Shown here: in pieces, positions 27,257 to 35,945 of the stretch
How positions within the stretch are numbered: position 1 is the stretch's first letter
Layout of the letters: each line of letters opens with the position of its first letter
Origin: Frankiaceae bacterium
GTDB taxonomy: Bacteria; Actinomycetota; Actinomycetes; BP-191
Direction: 5' to 3'
NCBI GenBank assembly: GCA_030840645.1
Contig: JAVEEC010000056.1
Location: forward strand, 62,001-126,000
DNA length: 64,000 nt
Made by a program: the position numbers and the translations under genes
The notes under the pieces: generated by a model
Seen by the model: the letters and a program-made list of their open reading frames with translations, nothing else
What the model was told of the DNA's origin: nothing
Database searches by the model: none

Positions 27257-27461
27257 CAGGGCGCGACCCTGGCCCCACTGGATCTTCACGGGATGCCTCG
27301 GACCGCGAGAATCATTCGCCCGAATCGGCAGTTGCGCGAGCCGCAGGTTCGCCGGTTCGGGTCGGCTACCCGACTGACCTTGGTCGGCGCTAGTGCCTCG
27401 CGGTAGACCCGGCGATATCGTGGCCGTAGGTTGACGGCGTAGCCGAAGGGCGGTGCCTGTG
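27257..27461 (+). other. Intergenic stretch after the second McrBC locus
   Basis: About 200 bp at the end of the defence island. Long frames exist on the minus strand here, but their composition (Ser/Arg/Pro-rich, no motifs) is not protein-like. No terminator hairpin was obvious. Confidence 0.3.
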
Positions 27462-27913
27462 AGTCTTGGCGCCATATTAGATGGCTGCAGACGTCTGACG
27501 ATGACTCCCTCAGCGAGGCCTCACTACTGGACGGCGAGAGCCTCGCCTTCGGCCGCAGCCCGGATGCGCCGATCCAGTTTGGCAATTCCGACGATGCCGA
27601 AATACCCCGAGTTTGCGGGACGATCTTCGCAGCGCATGGTCGCGTTGTCGTGGAGTGCGGGGTAGGCGCGCACTTGCGCCCGCTCCGCCTGCGGGCGGGC
27701 GGGCAGGAAGTCGGAGGGGTCGGTGTGGGATCCGCCGTGTCACCTGCCCAACCGAGGTTCGAGGTTGTCGTGCGGGGCGCACGCGACTGGCGTCCTGGCC
27801 AGCGAGGTCCAGCGACTGCTTCACCGCCAGCCGCATACCGTCGCATCCAGCCCATTGAGCCCAGAGGGGGAAGCTCGGGGGCATTGCGGGTAGCGACTCA
27901 AGACGACGGGTAG
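27462..27913 (+). pseudogene. Decayed FHA-like domain gene
   Basis: One plus-strand frame reads LLDGESLAFGRSPDAPIQFG, then EIPRVCGTIFAAHGRVVVEC. This resembles the first half of an FHA domain, including the GR(S/A)PD turn. The rest of the frame (FEVVVRGARDW) is a plausible continuation of the domain before it ends at a TAG at 27913. No start codon with a ribosome binding site exists in this frame, a stop lies just upstream of 27462, and the region from ~27660 is degraded. FHA domains bind phosphothreonine. Low confidence. Confidence 0.35.
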
Positions 27914-28147
27914 GGCACTCGATGCAGTCAAGGCGTACTACGGCGCCCCAGCGAGCTGTGCCACCTGGCACCACCGCCTGCGCGGAATGTCAGGACACTG
28001 GATGGCAACACCCGATCCGAGACGCCCTGCCCATTCCAGACGGCCGCTGGACAGGACCACCTGTTCTGAGCCGGCGAGCCACGCCCGCACCCGTCGACGG
28101 ATCGGCGCAGCCCGGCACGGCGTCATAGTCCGCGTGGTGCTGCCGCA
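27914..28147 (+). other. Non-coding stretch upstream of the GGDEF-EAL gene
   Basis: About 230 bp. No gene, no clear RNA motif; it presumably carries the promoter of the c-di-GMP enzyme gene. Confidence 0.3.
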
Positions 28148-29995
28148 ATGAAGTTGCGGCAGCTGACGGCGCTGCTGGACGACTCGCCCGACGCGACGGT
28201 GGCCGTCGACGTGCACGGTCGCATCGCGGAGTGGAATCCGGCGGCCGAGGTCATGTTCGGATGGACGCGCGCGGAAGTCGTCGACGTCCCTTTTCGTTCG
28301 TTCGTGCCCGGGGACGAGCTCGCCGCTTTCGACATGGCCTGGAGCCGGCTCGAGGCAGGAATCAGAGTGCCGAACTTCGATGCCGACCGGATGCATCGCG
28401 ACGGCACACGCCTAGCCGTCAATGTCCATGTCAGCGCGGTCCGCGATGACGCCGGCTTCGCCGGGACAGTCGCCACGTTCCGCCCGCAGGTCCAGCCCGA
28501 CCTGGCGGTTCTTCGGGGAGAGCACGACCGGGCTGCCGGGCTGCCGAGCCGACGCCTGCTGCAAGCGGCCCTGACCGCAGCCGTCCCAGCCGGGATGGTG
28601 CGCGGGGTCGCGGTCGTCGACGTAGACGCGTTCGCGCTCGTGAACCAGACCTACGGCCCGGATGTGGGCGACGAGGTGCTCCGCGAACTGGGCCGGCGCC
28701 TGGCGCCGGCCAGCGCGGGTTGTGTCGCCGGCCGGTGGCAGGCAGATGAGTTCGTGTTCGTGGTGGACGCCCCGGACCCGACCGCGGCACTCGACCAGCT
28801 GATCGAGGCGGCCCGGCGCAACGTCGGTGCGCCGCTGCCGGTCGGCGCCCAGTCCCTCTACCTCACCATCAGCGCCGGTCTGGTCACCACGGAGGACGCC
28901 GCCCCTGCCGACCTGTTCGCCGCCGCGACCCGCGCCTTGCGGCTCGCGAAGGCCGGCGGCCGCGACCGGGCCGCGTGGTTCGACCCGGCGGACGGAGTAT
29001 CTGCCCAGGACGAGCTTCAGCTGGCCAGCGACCTTCGTGTCGGCATCGCCGGGGGAGAGATGAGGCTGCTCTACCAGCCGATCCTCGAGCTCGCCAACCA
29101 CGACGTCATCGGCCTCGAAGCCCTGGTCCGCTGGCAACGGCCCGGCAGAGGCTTGCTCGAACCGGCGGAGTTCATCGACGTCGCCGAACGGACCGGGCAG
29201 ATCGCGCCACTCGGCGCGTGGGTCTTCGAGCAGGCCTGCCAGACCGGCGTGCTCCTTGCGCAGCTCGACAGCGCGCCGCACAGCATGAGCATCAAGCTGT
29301 CCGCCCGGCAGCTCAGCGACCCCGGCGTCGTGGACATCCTGGTGCACGCCCTGATCGGCAGCGGCTGCTCGCCGTCGACGGTCATCGTCGAGGTGACCGA
29401 GACCGCCCTGATGCACGACATGCCCAACGCGACCGCCACGCTACGGGCCATCAAGGCGCTCGGGGTCGACTTGGCCCTGGACGACTTCGGCACCGGCTAC
29501 AGCTCGTTGCTCTACCTGAAGGACGTCCCCGTCGACCGCATCAAGATCGACAGGTCGTTCATCAGCGGCCTGGGTGTCGACGCCGACGCCACCGCGATCG
29601 TCGCCTCGATGATCTCCCTCGCGCACAGCGTGGGGGTCCAGGCGGTCGCCGGGGCCGTCGAGACCGTCGACCAGCTGACCCTGTTACGGCAGATGGGCTG
29701 CGACTTCGCGCAGGGCTGCCTGTTCAGCGTCCCTCTCACCCTCGAAGAGCTGAGGCCCTGGCTGCGTCAGCATCCACCCGCCCGACGTCGTCGGGCGCGG
29801 GCGGCGACCACACCGCTCGCGCCGGAGACCGGCCAGATCCTGCGCATGCACAAGGAGGGTGCCAGCCTGCGCACCATCGCGGCCGCCCTGAACGTCGATG
29901 GACGACGAACGGCGTTGGATCTGCGCTGGAGCCCGCGGAGCGTCGCCAAGGTCATCACCCGGTCGGAGTCTCCGACGATCGCGCCGCCTGCCTAG
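28148..29995 (+). CDS. PAS-GGDEF-EAL protein with C-terminal helix-turn-helix-like tail
   Basis: A 615-residue cytoplasmic c-di-GMP enzyme. PAS domain ~5-115 (DSPDATVAVDVHGRIAEWNP). GGDEF domain ~130-280, where the active-site loop reads RWQADEF (GGDEF degraded to QADEF), so cyclase activity is doubtful. EAL domain ~300-540 with LEALVRW (Glu324), DDFGTGYSSL (from 445) and DRIKIDRSFI intact; the loop normally reading AEGVET is AGAVET. Residues ~555-600 (QILRMHKEGASLRTIAAALN, then RRTALDLRWSPRSVAKVI) look like the DNA-binding segment of serine recombinases. Probably a phosphodiesterase or c-di-GMP sensor. A c-di-GMP riboswitch lies directly downstream. Confidence 0.9.
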   Translation: MKLRQLTALLDDSPDATVAVDVHGRIAEWNPAAEVMFGWTRAEVVDVPFRSFVPGDELAAFDMAWSRLEAGIRVPNFDADRMHRDGTRLAVNVHVSAVRDDAGFAGTVATFRPQVQPDLAVLRGEHDRAAGLPSRRLLQAALTAAVPAGMVRGVAVVDVDAFALVNQTYGPDVGDEVLRELGRRLAPASAGCVAGRWQADEFVFVVDAPDPTAALDQLIEAARRNVGAPLPVGAQSLYLTISAGLVTTEDAAPADLFAAATRALRLAKAGGRDRAAWFDPADGVSAQDELQLASDLRVGIAGGEMRLLYQPILELANHDVIGLEALVRWQRPGRGLLEPAEFIDVAERTGQIAPLGAWVFEQACQTGVLLAQLDSAPHSMSIKLSARQLSDPGVVDILVHALIGSGCSPSTVIVEVTETALMHDMPNATATLRAIKALGVDLALDDFGTGYSSLLYLKDVPVDRIKIDRSFISGLGVDADATAIVASMISLAHSVGVQAVAGAVETVDQLTLLRQMGCDFAQGCLFSVPLTLEELRPWLRQHPPARRRRARAATTPLAPETGQILRMHKEGASLRTIAAALNVDGRRTALDLRWSPRSVAKVITRSESPTIAPPA

Positions 29996-30218
29996 GTCAC
30001 GGAGCCTGCCCGCACGCGGGGTGCGCGTGCGCGAGGCCACCGTCCTTCACCGCGGCTTCGACCAGCAGGGCGACGTACTACGTCAGCAACGCAGTCGCAA
30101 GGGACGGCCTCAACCACCCCGAGGGAGCAGGCCATCTAGTCCCTTCTGCTCGTTAGGCCGAGTTGGACGTCGTTCGGCTGAATCGGCGCCGCGGCGAGGC
30201 CGAGACACCTGCTGCCTG
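29996..30218 (+). other. Leader region upstream of the c-di-GMP riboswitch
   Basis: About 220 bp after the GGDEF-EAL stop. No gene is supported. It presumably contains the promoter and 5' leader of the riboswitch transcript. Confidence 0.35.
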
Positions 30219-30286
30219 GACAAGGCAACCCGGTGCGAGCCGGGGACGCAGAGCCACGGGACCCAATCAGGGCATCCGGGCTACCC
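30219..30286 (+). promoter_or_regulatory. Class I c-di-GMP riboswitch (GEMM-I)
   Basis: The core consensus is easily read: AAGGCAACCCGG, a GCGA tetraloop helix (GGTGCGAGCC), then the strictly conserved GGACGCAGAGCCACGGG, a second hairpin, and the closing CCGGGCTACC. It lies 18 bp before the ATG of the secreted protein at 30305. The expression platform is not clear; the ribosome binding site lies just after the 3' strand. It should make expression of the secreted protein and the signal peptidase operon depend on c-di-GMP. Confidence 0.88.
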
Positions 30287-30304
30287 CGTAGAAGCGAGAA
30301 GCTC

Positions 30305-30688
30305 ATGCGCACCACGACCAAAGTGTTCGGCATCGTCGCGATCGGCGCTGTCGTCGCCGCCAGCAGCTCGGCGTTCACCGCTGGCGGCGTCACCGCCCCC
30401 ACGTCCGCCTTCGTCGGGGGCAGCGTCAGTCAGTCCATCACCGGCGCAGCCCTCTCCAGCGTCGTCTACGACACCGACGAGGCCCTCAACAAGATCACCA
30501 GCGTCACGCTGACCTTCAGCGACAGCGCGGCTGACGCCAAGATCCCGACGATCGCCTTCAGCGGCGCTGCGATCAACGGCACATACACCTGCGCGGCCGT
30601 GGAAGCCGCCGGCCACACCTCGCTGTGTTCGGCTGCGCCGACCAAGGCCGACAACAACGCCACCAACCTGTCCATCACGGTCGCCTGA
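30305..30688 (+). CDS. Small secreted protein under c-di-GMP riboswitch control
   Basis: A 127-residue protein. A hydrophobic signal segment (MRTTTKVFGIVAIGAVVAAS) precedes SSAFTAGG. The mature part is beta-rich, Thr/Ser/Ala-rich, with one Cys pair (YTCAAVEAAGHTSLCS). Its position directly before a SipW-type signal peptidase suggests it is a substrate of that peptidase, perhaps a surface or matrix protein analogous to TasA; sequence similarity to TasA is not obvious. The riboswitch ends 18 bp upstream. Family not recognised. Confidence 0.75.
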   Translation: MRTTTKVFGIVAIGAVVAASSSAFTAGGVTAPTSAFVGGSVSQSITGAALSSVVYDTDEALNKITSVTLTFSDSAADAKIPTIAFSGAAINGTYTCAAVEAAGHTSLCSAAPTKADNNATNLSITVA

Positions 30689-30695
30689 TGAACGT

Positions 30696-30741
30696 GGGCC
30701 GGGAGCGGTGCGGGCCCCTTGGGAGGCACCGTTCCCGGCCC
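30696..30741 (+). terminator. Strong intergenic hairpin (attenuator)
   Basis: GGGCCGGGAGCGGTGC and GCACCGTTCCCGGCCC pair over 16 bp with one mismatch, between the secreted-protein stop and the peptidase start. It probably reduces transcription into the peptidase gene, giving more secreted protein than peptidase. Confidence 0.65.
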
Positions 30742-30764
30742 AACGACAGCAACCCGTACAGGCC

Positions 30765-32318
30765 ATGAGCGCGCGGGGTTGGCGGCGCGCGGCAGCTGCG
30801 CTCCTTGTCGGCGGGACGCTGGCCACGACGGCAGCGCTGCTGTTCGGCGTCGTCACGGTCGTCACGACCAGCGGTGTCAGCATGAATCCCACCTACCACC
30901 AGGGTGACCTGGTCATCGTGGCCCGCGCCGACTCCTACTCCGTCGGGCAGATCGTGGCCTACCACGATCACCTGCATGACCTGGTCGTGCTGCACCGCCT
31001 GATCGGCACCGACCCCACCGGCTATCTGTTCAAGGGTGACAACAACGCTTCGGTCGACGCGGTGCGGCCCGAACGCGCCGAGCTCATCGGGCGGGCCGTC
31101 TGGCATGTACCGCGGGCAGGCACCTGGCTGCGCCGGCTCCTCGGTCCGATCCCGCTCACCGCCCTGGCCGTTGCGCTGCTCACCATCGGCGGCACTGCCC
31201 ACCGCCGCCATCGACGTAGGAGACGCTCGATCTCCCGCCACGCATCCGGCGGCGGCGGCTCGGTCAACCCGCTCAGCGCGCTGTCACCGGCCCAGCGCCT
31301 CGCGGCAGGCACAACGGCGGCCGTTGCGCTGCTCGGTCTTGCGCTGGCGGGCATCACCTGGACCACACCGGTCCAGCGGATGGCGCCGAGCACGCCGCAG
31401 ACCAGCGCGGTGATGGCCTTCTCCTACACCGCGACCGTGGCCCGCACCCCCGCGTACGACGGCACGACCGTGCGCGCGCCTCAGCCGGTCTTCCGCCGAG
31501 TCGCCGACACTGTCGAGGTGGGCTTCGTCTATCAGGGCCCCCCTGGCGCCGTAACGGTGAATGCCGAACTGGCGACCGCCAACGGCTGGCAGTCCACCGT
31601 CCCGCTCGCCACCGGCGTCGCGTTCTCCACCCACGGCTACGCGGACACCGTGCGCCTGGACCTGTCGGCACTGGAAGCCCGCGCCCAAGCCGCCGCCACC
31701 GCGACAGGAATGCCGACCGAGCAGCTCACGGTCACGATCGTGCCCCGGGTCACCCGGACCGACGGCAGCACCTTCGCACCGACCTTGCGACTGATCCTGA
31801 CGCCACTGCAGCTGATCCTGGCGGACGACCCCAAGAGCCTCACCGTCCGCGACGCTGCCACAGCAGCGGGCACCACCGCAGTCCCACGGACCATGACGCT
31901 GTTCCACCGGCAGCTGACCGTGTCCGCCGGGCGCACGCTGTCCGTCGGCATGCTGCTGTTGTCCGTGCTGGCCGCCCTTTGCCTCGTATTGCTTGCCCAG
32001 TGGACGGCACCTGCCGACGACAGCGCCGCGATCCGCCGCCGCTACGCGAAGCTGCTGCTGCCGGTCCACCCGATGCCCACCGTCGCAGGTCGCCCCGTCG
32101 TCGACGTCACCGCCTTCGCGACCCTCGCGAAGCTGGCCGAACGGCACGGTCTGCTGGTGCTGCACTGGACCCGCAGCGACGTCGACACCTTCGTCGTGCA
32201 GGACGAGAACACCAGCTACCGGTACCGCACCGGCGACGCCGTCAAGCCCGCCGCCGACGTCCAGCCGACGGTCCATTCGCAGGACGATGCGCCGTCCCGC
32301 GTCGATGGCGTGCGCTGA
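30765..32318 (+). CDS. SipW-type signal peptidase I fused to a DUF5305-like region
   Basis: A 517-residue membrane protein. An N-terminal TM helix (AAAALLVGGTLATTAALLFG) precedes the S26 peptidase core: catalytic Ser39 in SGVSMNPTY, His77 in VVLHRLIG and Asp92 in KGDNN. A His in place of the usual Lys marks the SipW/ER-type (Ser/His/Asp). A second TM lies at ~122-145 and a third at ~180-200, then a long extracellular beta-rich region (~215-380) typical of DUF5305 (e.g. VFRRVADTVEVGFVYQG), a fourth TM (~400-425), and a cytoplasmic tail. ATG 30765 is used. It probably processes the secreted protein encoded upstream. Confidence 0.85.
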   Translation: MSARGWRRAAAALLVGGTLATTAALLFGVVTVVTTSGVSMNPTYHQGDLVIVARADSYSVGQIVAYHDHLHDLVVLHRLIGTDPTGYLFKGDNNASVDAVRPERAELIGRAVWHVPRAGTWLRRLLGPIPLTALAVALLTIGGTAHRRHRRRRRSISRHASGGGGSVNPLSALSPAQRLAAGTTAAVALLGLALAGITWTTPVQRMAPSTPQTSAVMAFSYTATVARTPAYDGTTVRAPQPVFRRVADTVEVGFVYQGPPGAVTVNAELATANGWQSTVPLATGVAFSTHGYADTVRLDLSALEARAQAAATATGMPTEQLTVTIVPRVTRTDGSTFAPTLRLILTPLQLILADDPKSLTVRDAATAAGTTAVPRTMTLFHRQLTVSAGRTLSVGMLLLSVLAALCLVLLAQWTAPADDSAAIRRRYAKLLLPVHPMPTVAGRPVVDVTAFATLAKLAERHGLLVLHWTRSDVDTFVVQDENTSYRYRTGDAVKPAADVQPTVHSQDDAPSRVDGVR

Positions 32319-32439
32319 GGCCAGCGGTTGTTGTCCGGCTCTACCAGCATCGGCCGTCGGCGTGGGCTGAACGGACGACGTTTTCCCGGCCCTTCCGGGT
32401 GGATCATTCGGTCGATGCCATCGTGGAGGCCGGACGCAC

Positions 32440-33813
32440 ATGACACTTGAGTCGGAGCGCTGGCAGGAGCGCCTTACCCGTCTGGCGGCCGAGCATCGCG
32501 TCGTTGGGGCCTCGCTGGCCTTTCGTCTCGGGCAGGAAGTGGGCGCGGTCGCGGCCGGTGTGCTGAACGTGCGCACGGGGCAGCCGGCGACGCCGGCCAG
32601 TCTCTTCCAAGTCGGCTCGATCACCAAGGTCTGGACCGCCACGCTCGTGATGCAGCTCGCGGACGAAGGTCTGCTCGAGCTGGACACACCGGTTCGGGAG
32701 TACCTGCCGGAGTTCCGCGTCGCCGATCCCGTTCTGACCGAGGGCGTCACTCCGCGGCACCTGCTTGCCCATACCAGTGGCATCGACGGCGATCTGTTTC
32801 TCGACACCGGCCGCGGAGACGACTGCCTCGCCCGCTATGTCGCGGCGATGTCCGACCTGCGGGCCAACCATCCGCTCGGCGCAACGATGTCCTACTGCAA
32901 CGCGGGATACATCGTGCTCGGGCGCCTGGTCGAGGTACTGCGCGGGCGGGTGTGGGACGACGTATTGCGCGAGCAGTTGCTGCGGCCGCTGGGGCTCCAC
33001 TCGGCTGGGACACTCCCGGAGGAGGCGCTACTCCACGGCGCAGCGGTGGGCCACCATCTCCTGCCGGACACCGACAAGCAGCTGGTGACACCTGAGTGGG
33101 GATTGTTCCGCTCCTGCGGACCGGCCGGCCTTGTTCATTCGACAGCCAGCGATCAACTCGCACTGACGGAGCTTCATCGTGCCGGTGGCGTCACGTCGGA
33201 TGGTGCGAGGCTGCTGTCAGCGGTCTCGGTCGACGCGATGCAAGAGCCGCAGGTGGGTATCCCCGACCCCTACTCGATGGGGTCACATTGGGGGCTGGGA
33301 TGGATCCTCTCCAGGTGGGATGGCCGGAGGGTCATCGGCCATGACGGCGCGACCTTGGGGCAGGCAGCGTTCCTGTGGCTGGTGCCGGACTCTGACGTGT
33401 CCGTCTCGCTGTGCACCACGGGTGGGAACGCCGCCGACTTGTTCGAGGCGCTTGCCGGCGAGCTGCTCGGCGAACTCGCCGGCATCGTGATGCCTTCGCG
33501 GCCCGTGCCACCGGACAAGCAGCTCGATGTAGATCCTGCGCGTTACGTCGGCCGCTACGCGCGGGAGGGCGCCGAACTGGTCGTCTCGCCGTCCGACGAC
33601 GGACTGCAGTTGAGCGTGCGAACCACGGGCCCACTCGCCAATAGTCGACCGGCGATGCCTCCGCGCCAGCTCCGCGCCCTCAGCGAGGAGATCTTGCTCA
33701 GTCGGGCTCCGGGCGAACGATCCTGGACGCCGGTTGCCTTCTTCGATCTGGACGGCGAACGCTATCTTCACTTCGGTGCTCGGGCGACCAGACGGGTCTC
33801 CCCGCAGGTGTAG
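32440..33813 (+). CDS. Serine hydrolase / beta-lactamase family protein (class C-like)
   Basis: A 457-residue protein of the penicillin-binding-like serine hydrolase family. Catalytic motif SITK at Ser60-Lys63, YCN at Tyr152, and a third motif HDG at ~301 in place of KTG. The C-terminal ~100 residues form an extra beta domain (DPARYVGRYAREGAELVVSP). No signal peptide, so it is cytoplasmic and more likely an esterase or peptidase than an antibiotic beta-lactamase. ATG 32440 has GGAGG upstream. It converges with the S15 peptidase gene. Confidence 0.88.
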   Translation: MTLESERWQERLTRLAAEHRVVGASLAFRLGQEVGAVAAGVLNVRTGQPATPASLFQVGSITKVWTATLVMQLADEGLLELDTPVREYLPEFRVADPVLTEGVTPRHLLAHTSGIDGDLFLDTGRGDDCLARYVAAMSDLRANHPLGATMSYCNAGYIVLGRLVEVLRGRVWDDVLREQLLRPLGLHSAGTLPEEALLHGAAVGHHLLPDTDKQLVTPEWGLFRSCGPAGLVHSTASDQLALTELHRAGGVTSDGARLLSAVSVDAMQEPQVGIPDPYSMGSHWGLGWILSRWDGRRVIGHDGATLGQAAFLWLVPDSDVSVSLCTTGGNAADLFEALAGELLGELAGIVMPSRPVPPDKQLDVDPARYVGRYAREGAELVVSPSDDGLQLSVRTTGPLANSRPAMPPRQLRALSEEILLSRAPGERSWTPVAFFDLDGERYLHFGARATRRVSPQV

Positions 33814-33932
33814 CCCAGCTGCTGGCACTGAGGCCATGCGGGGCAGCCCTGCCCTCGGGTGCAGGCGAACGGTCCGTGGCGGGATCCCGGCGGTCCGCCG
33901 CGCCCAGGGGCGCGTCACATCATCCGATGGCG

Positions 33933-33973
33933 GACACCGGCGGGCGCCTCTGGAACAGGCACCCGCCGGTGTC
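33933..33973. terminator. Hairpin terminator between convergent genes
   Basis: GACACCGGCGGGCGCC and GGCACCCGCCGGTGTC pair over 16 bp (one G-T type mismatch) with a short loop, between the stop of the serine hydrolase and that of the S15 peptidase. It can act in both directions. Confidence 0.7.
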
Positions 33974-33981
33974 TCGCCGGT

Positions 33982-35709
33982 TCAGCTCGCCCAGTGAAGT
34001 GTGATCTTCGAGGGCTCCGTGTTCGTGTGGTAGATCGAATACGTTCCGGGATAGGGCTCGGGAGCGAAGTACCCCCGGTAGTTCGTGGCGATCTTGAGAC
34101 GCAGCTTGTTGCCGGCAGCCACGGTGTAGGCGTTGCCGCTGGGGACGAACTTGAAGCGGACGTGGGTGTTGGCCGCCTGGCCGCGTGCTGTCGGGACGAC
34201 GAACGACGTGCCCTTCCAGACCCGTGCCACGTCGACGCCGGTAGAGGTGACTTCCCACAGATCCGCGACGACCGCGAGCCGGGTGGTGGATGACGACAAC
34301 GTGAGGTCCGCATCCACCTGTGCCAGTTTCAGGTTCTGCAAGGCGACATCGGTGCTGGTGTAAGCGACGTACTCACCAGCCCCGTAGGACGTGGCCGCGC
34401 AGGCATCCCCGATGGAGTTCGCCCACGTATTGTTCGGCATGGTGTCGGCCGCTTCGTTGGTCGTAGGGGCCGTCGTACTGAGCGAGTTGCCGGTGCGCAG
34501 GTACAAGGTCTGCGGGCTGCCGGGCAGCTCCGGAGGAGGCCAGTTGCTCGCCTGTTGCACCGGCCAGTCGTCACTTGCCTGGTTCACCTGGGGGATGGCA
34601 TAGAAGACGGGACCACCCATGGTTACGGCGGAGCCACGCAGGTACTTGTCAAGGAAGTCATGGATCTTGTTGCGCAGTGCCGTGGCGTTTCCGGTCGCAC
34701 AGGGCGCTCCATGTCCGCAAGCCCCGAGATAGAGATATTTCTGCCCCGCCGGAATCTTCTTCCAGGCCTCGATCGCTTGGCTCGGATTGATGGTGTTGTC
34801 GAGGAGACCGTGAACGACGAACGTCGGCACCGTGATCAGGTGAGCCTTGTCCACGCTGCTGTTGTCATCGAGCACCGTTCGGCTGTTGAACCAAGTCTGG
34901 GTGGCTGTTGGCACGGTCAGCCCCAGATAGCGGGTACGGGTTGCCTCACTGACGTTGCTCAACACGGACGGATCGGAGTGTCCGAACCATCCGGCATTCG
35001 CATTCAGGTAGGAGAACAGTGAGCCCGAGCTGTTCTCCGCCGATGCGTGGTCACTGATGCTGGCGACGTTGCCGAGCCCGAGAGTGGGGGCGTCGATGGG
35101 GACGATCGCCGCGATCCGGCTGTCGAACGCCGGCATCAGGTAGGTGCGTTGGCCATTGTAGGAAGCACCCATCACGCCGATCTTTGCTGCGTTGACAGGC
35201 TGGTTGCTGATGACCCAGCTGATGATGTCCTTGACGTCCTGCTTGTCGTTCGGTCCGCTGCCGTCCCAACCGCTGTCGTTCAACGTGTCCGCCATCTCAG
35301 CGCTGCTGTCGAGGCACGCGGCGGAGTTCACGCCGCCGCCCGGCCAGCCACGGCCGGTGAAGCTCACGACGACGAACCCGTCCCGGGCGAGCTGGTCCCT
35401 GGGGTAGTAGTTGATGTTGTTGCAACGGGACGTTGACGAGCCGGTCATGTAAATGACTGCGGGCCAGCCCCCGCTCGGCGGGGTCGTCGTGGGTGCGAGA
35501 ACCCGAACCCGAAGTGTTGTCACGCCGTCGATGCTGCTGGTCACTGTCGAGTCGGCACTGGCGTTATCAGCGTTGATGGGGAAGGGGCCATCCGCCAGTC
35601 CCGGGGTTGCCGGCAAAGCGAACAGCGACACGGTAGCCAGGATCGCGAGCGAGGACATGATCCTCGCGATCCGTCCGCCCCTCCCGGTTCTCTTCCTGCT
35701 GTTGCGCAT
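33982..35709 (-). CDS. Secreted S15-type (X-Pro dipeptidyl-peptidase/CocE-like) hydrolase
   Basis: A 575-residue exported alpha/beta hydrolase. Signal peptide at ~15-40 (IMSSLAILATVSLFALPATP, then GLADG). The nucleophile elbow is GVMGASYNGQRTY (Ser183), the Asp is in VHGLLDNTINPSQ and the His in LGACGHGAPC. The C-terminal ~200 residues form the beta-sandwich domain of the X-Pro/CocE family, ending KITLHWAS. ATG 35709 has GGAAAGG upstream. It is the last of three minus-strand peptidase genes and probably acts on proline-containing peptides, although the group also includes esterases and amidases. Confidence 0.85.
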   Translation of the reverse strand: MRNSRKRTGRGGRIARIMSSLAILATVSLFALPATPGLADGPFPINADNASADSTVTSSIDGVTTLRVRVLAPTTTPPSGGWPAVIYMTGSSTSRCNNINYYPRDQLARDGFVVVSFTGRGWPGGGVNSAACLDSSAEMADTLNDSGWDGSGPNDKQDVKDIISWVISNQPVNAAKIGVMGASYNGQRTYLMPAFDSRIAAIVPIDAPTLGLGNVASISDHASAENSSGSLFSYLNANAGWFGHSDPSVLSNVSEATRTRYLGLTVPTATQTWFNSRTVLDDNSSVDKAHLITVPTFVVHGLLDNTINPSQAIEAWKKIPAGQKYLYLGACGHGAPCATGNATALRNKIHDFLDKYLRGSAVTMGGPVFYAIPQVNQASDDWPVQQASNWPPPELPGSPQTLYLRTGNSLSTTAPTTNEAADTMPNNTWANSIGDACAATSYGAGEYVAYTSTDVALQNLKLAQVDADLTLSSSTTRLAVVADLWEVTSTGVDVARVWKGTSFVVPTARGQAANTHVRFKFVPSGNAYTVAAGNKLRLKIATNYRGYFAPEPYPGTYSIYHTNTEPSKITLHWAS

Positions 35710-35945
35710 CCCTTGCACCTTTCCTTCAGATGCCGCTCGGCCGTCGAGCAGATGCGAGGAGGCTGTCGCGTTGCTGCCGAACCGAACATGTCCCGGGTTG
35801 ACAAAACGGGCGACCGTGCTGGTGCAACGGGCCACACCCTCTCCGGAAGCCGTTGCGCGCCGTATGACAACCCCGGCCTGGGCGTGTTGATCGGCCGCCG
35901 GCGACAGTCCCCGTCGTCACGGAGATCGCTTCCGAGCTCACACGT

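Noticed and set aside
27286-27855. Long minus-strand open frame as a gene
   Set aside because: Composition is Ser/Arg/Pro-rich with no motif and no ribosome binding site; it is antisense to the FHA-like remnant.
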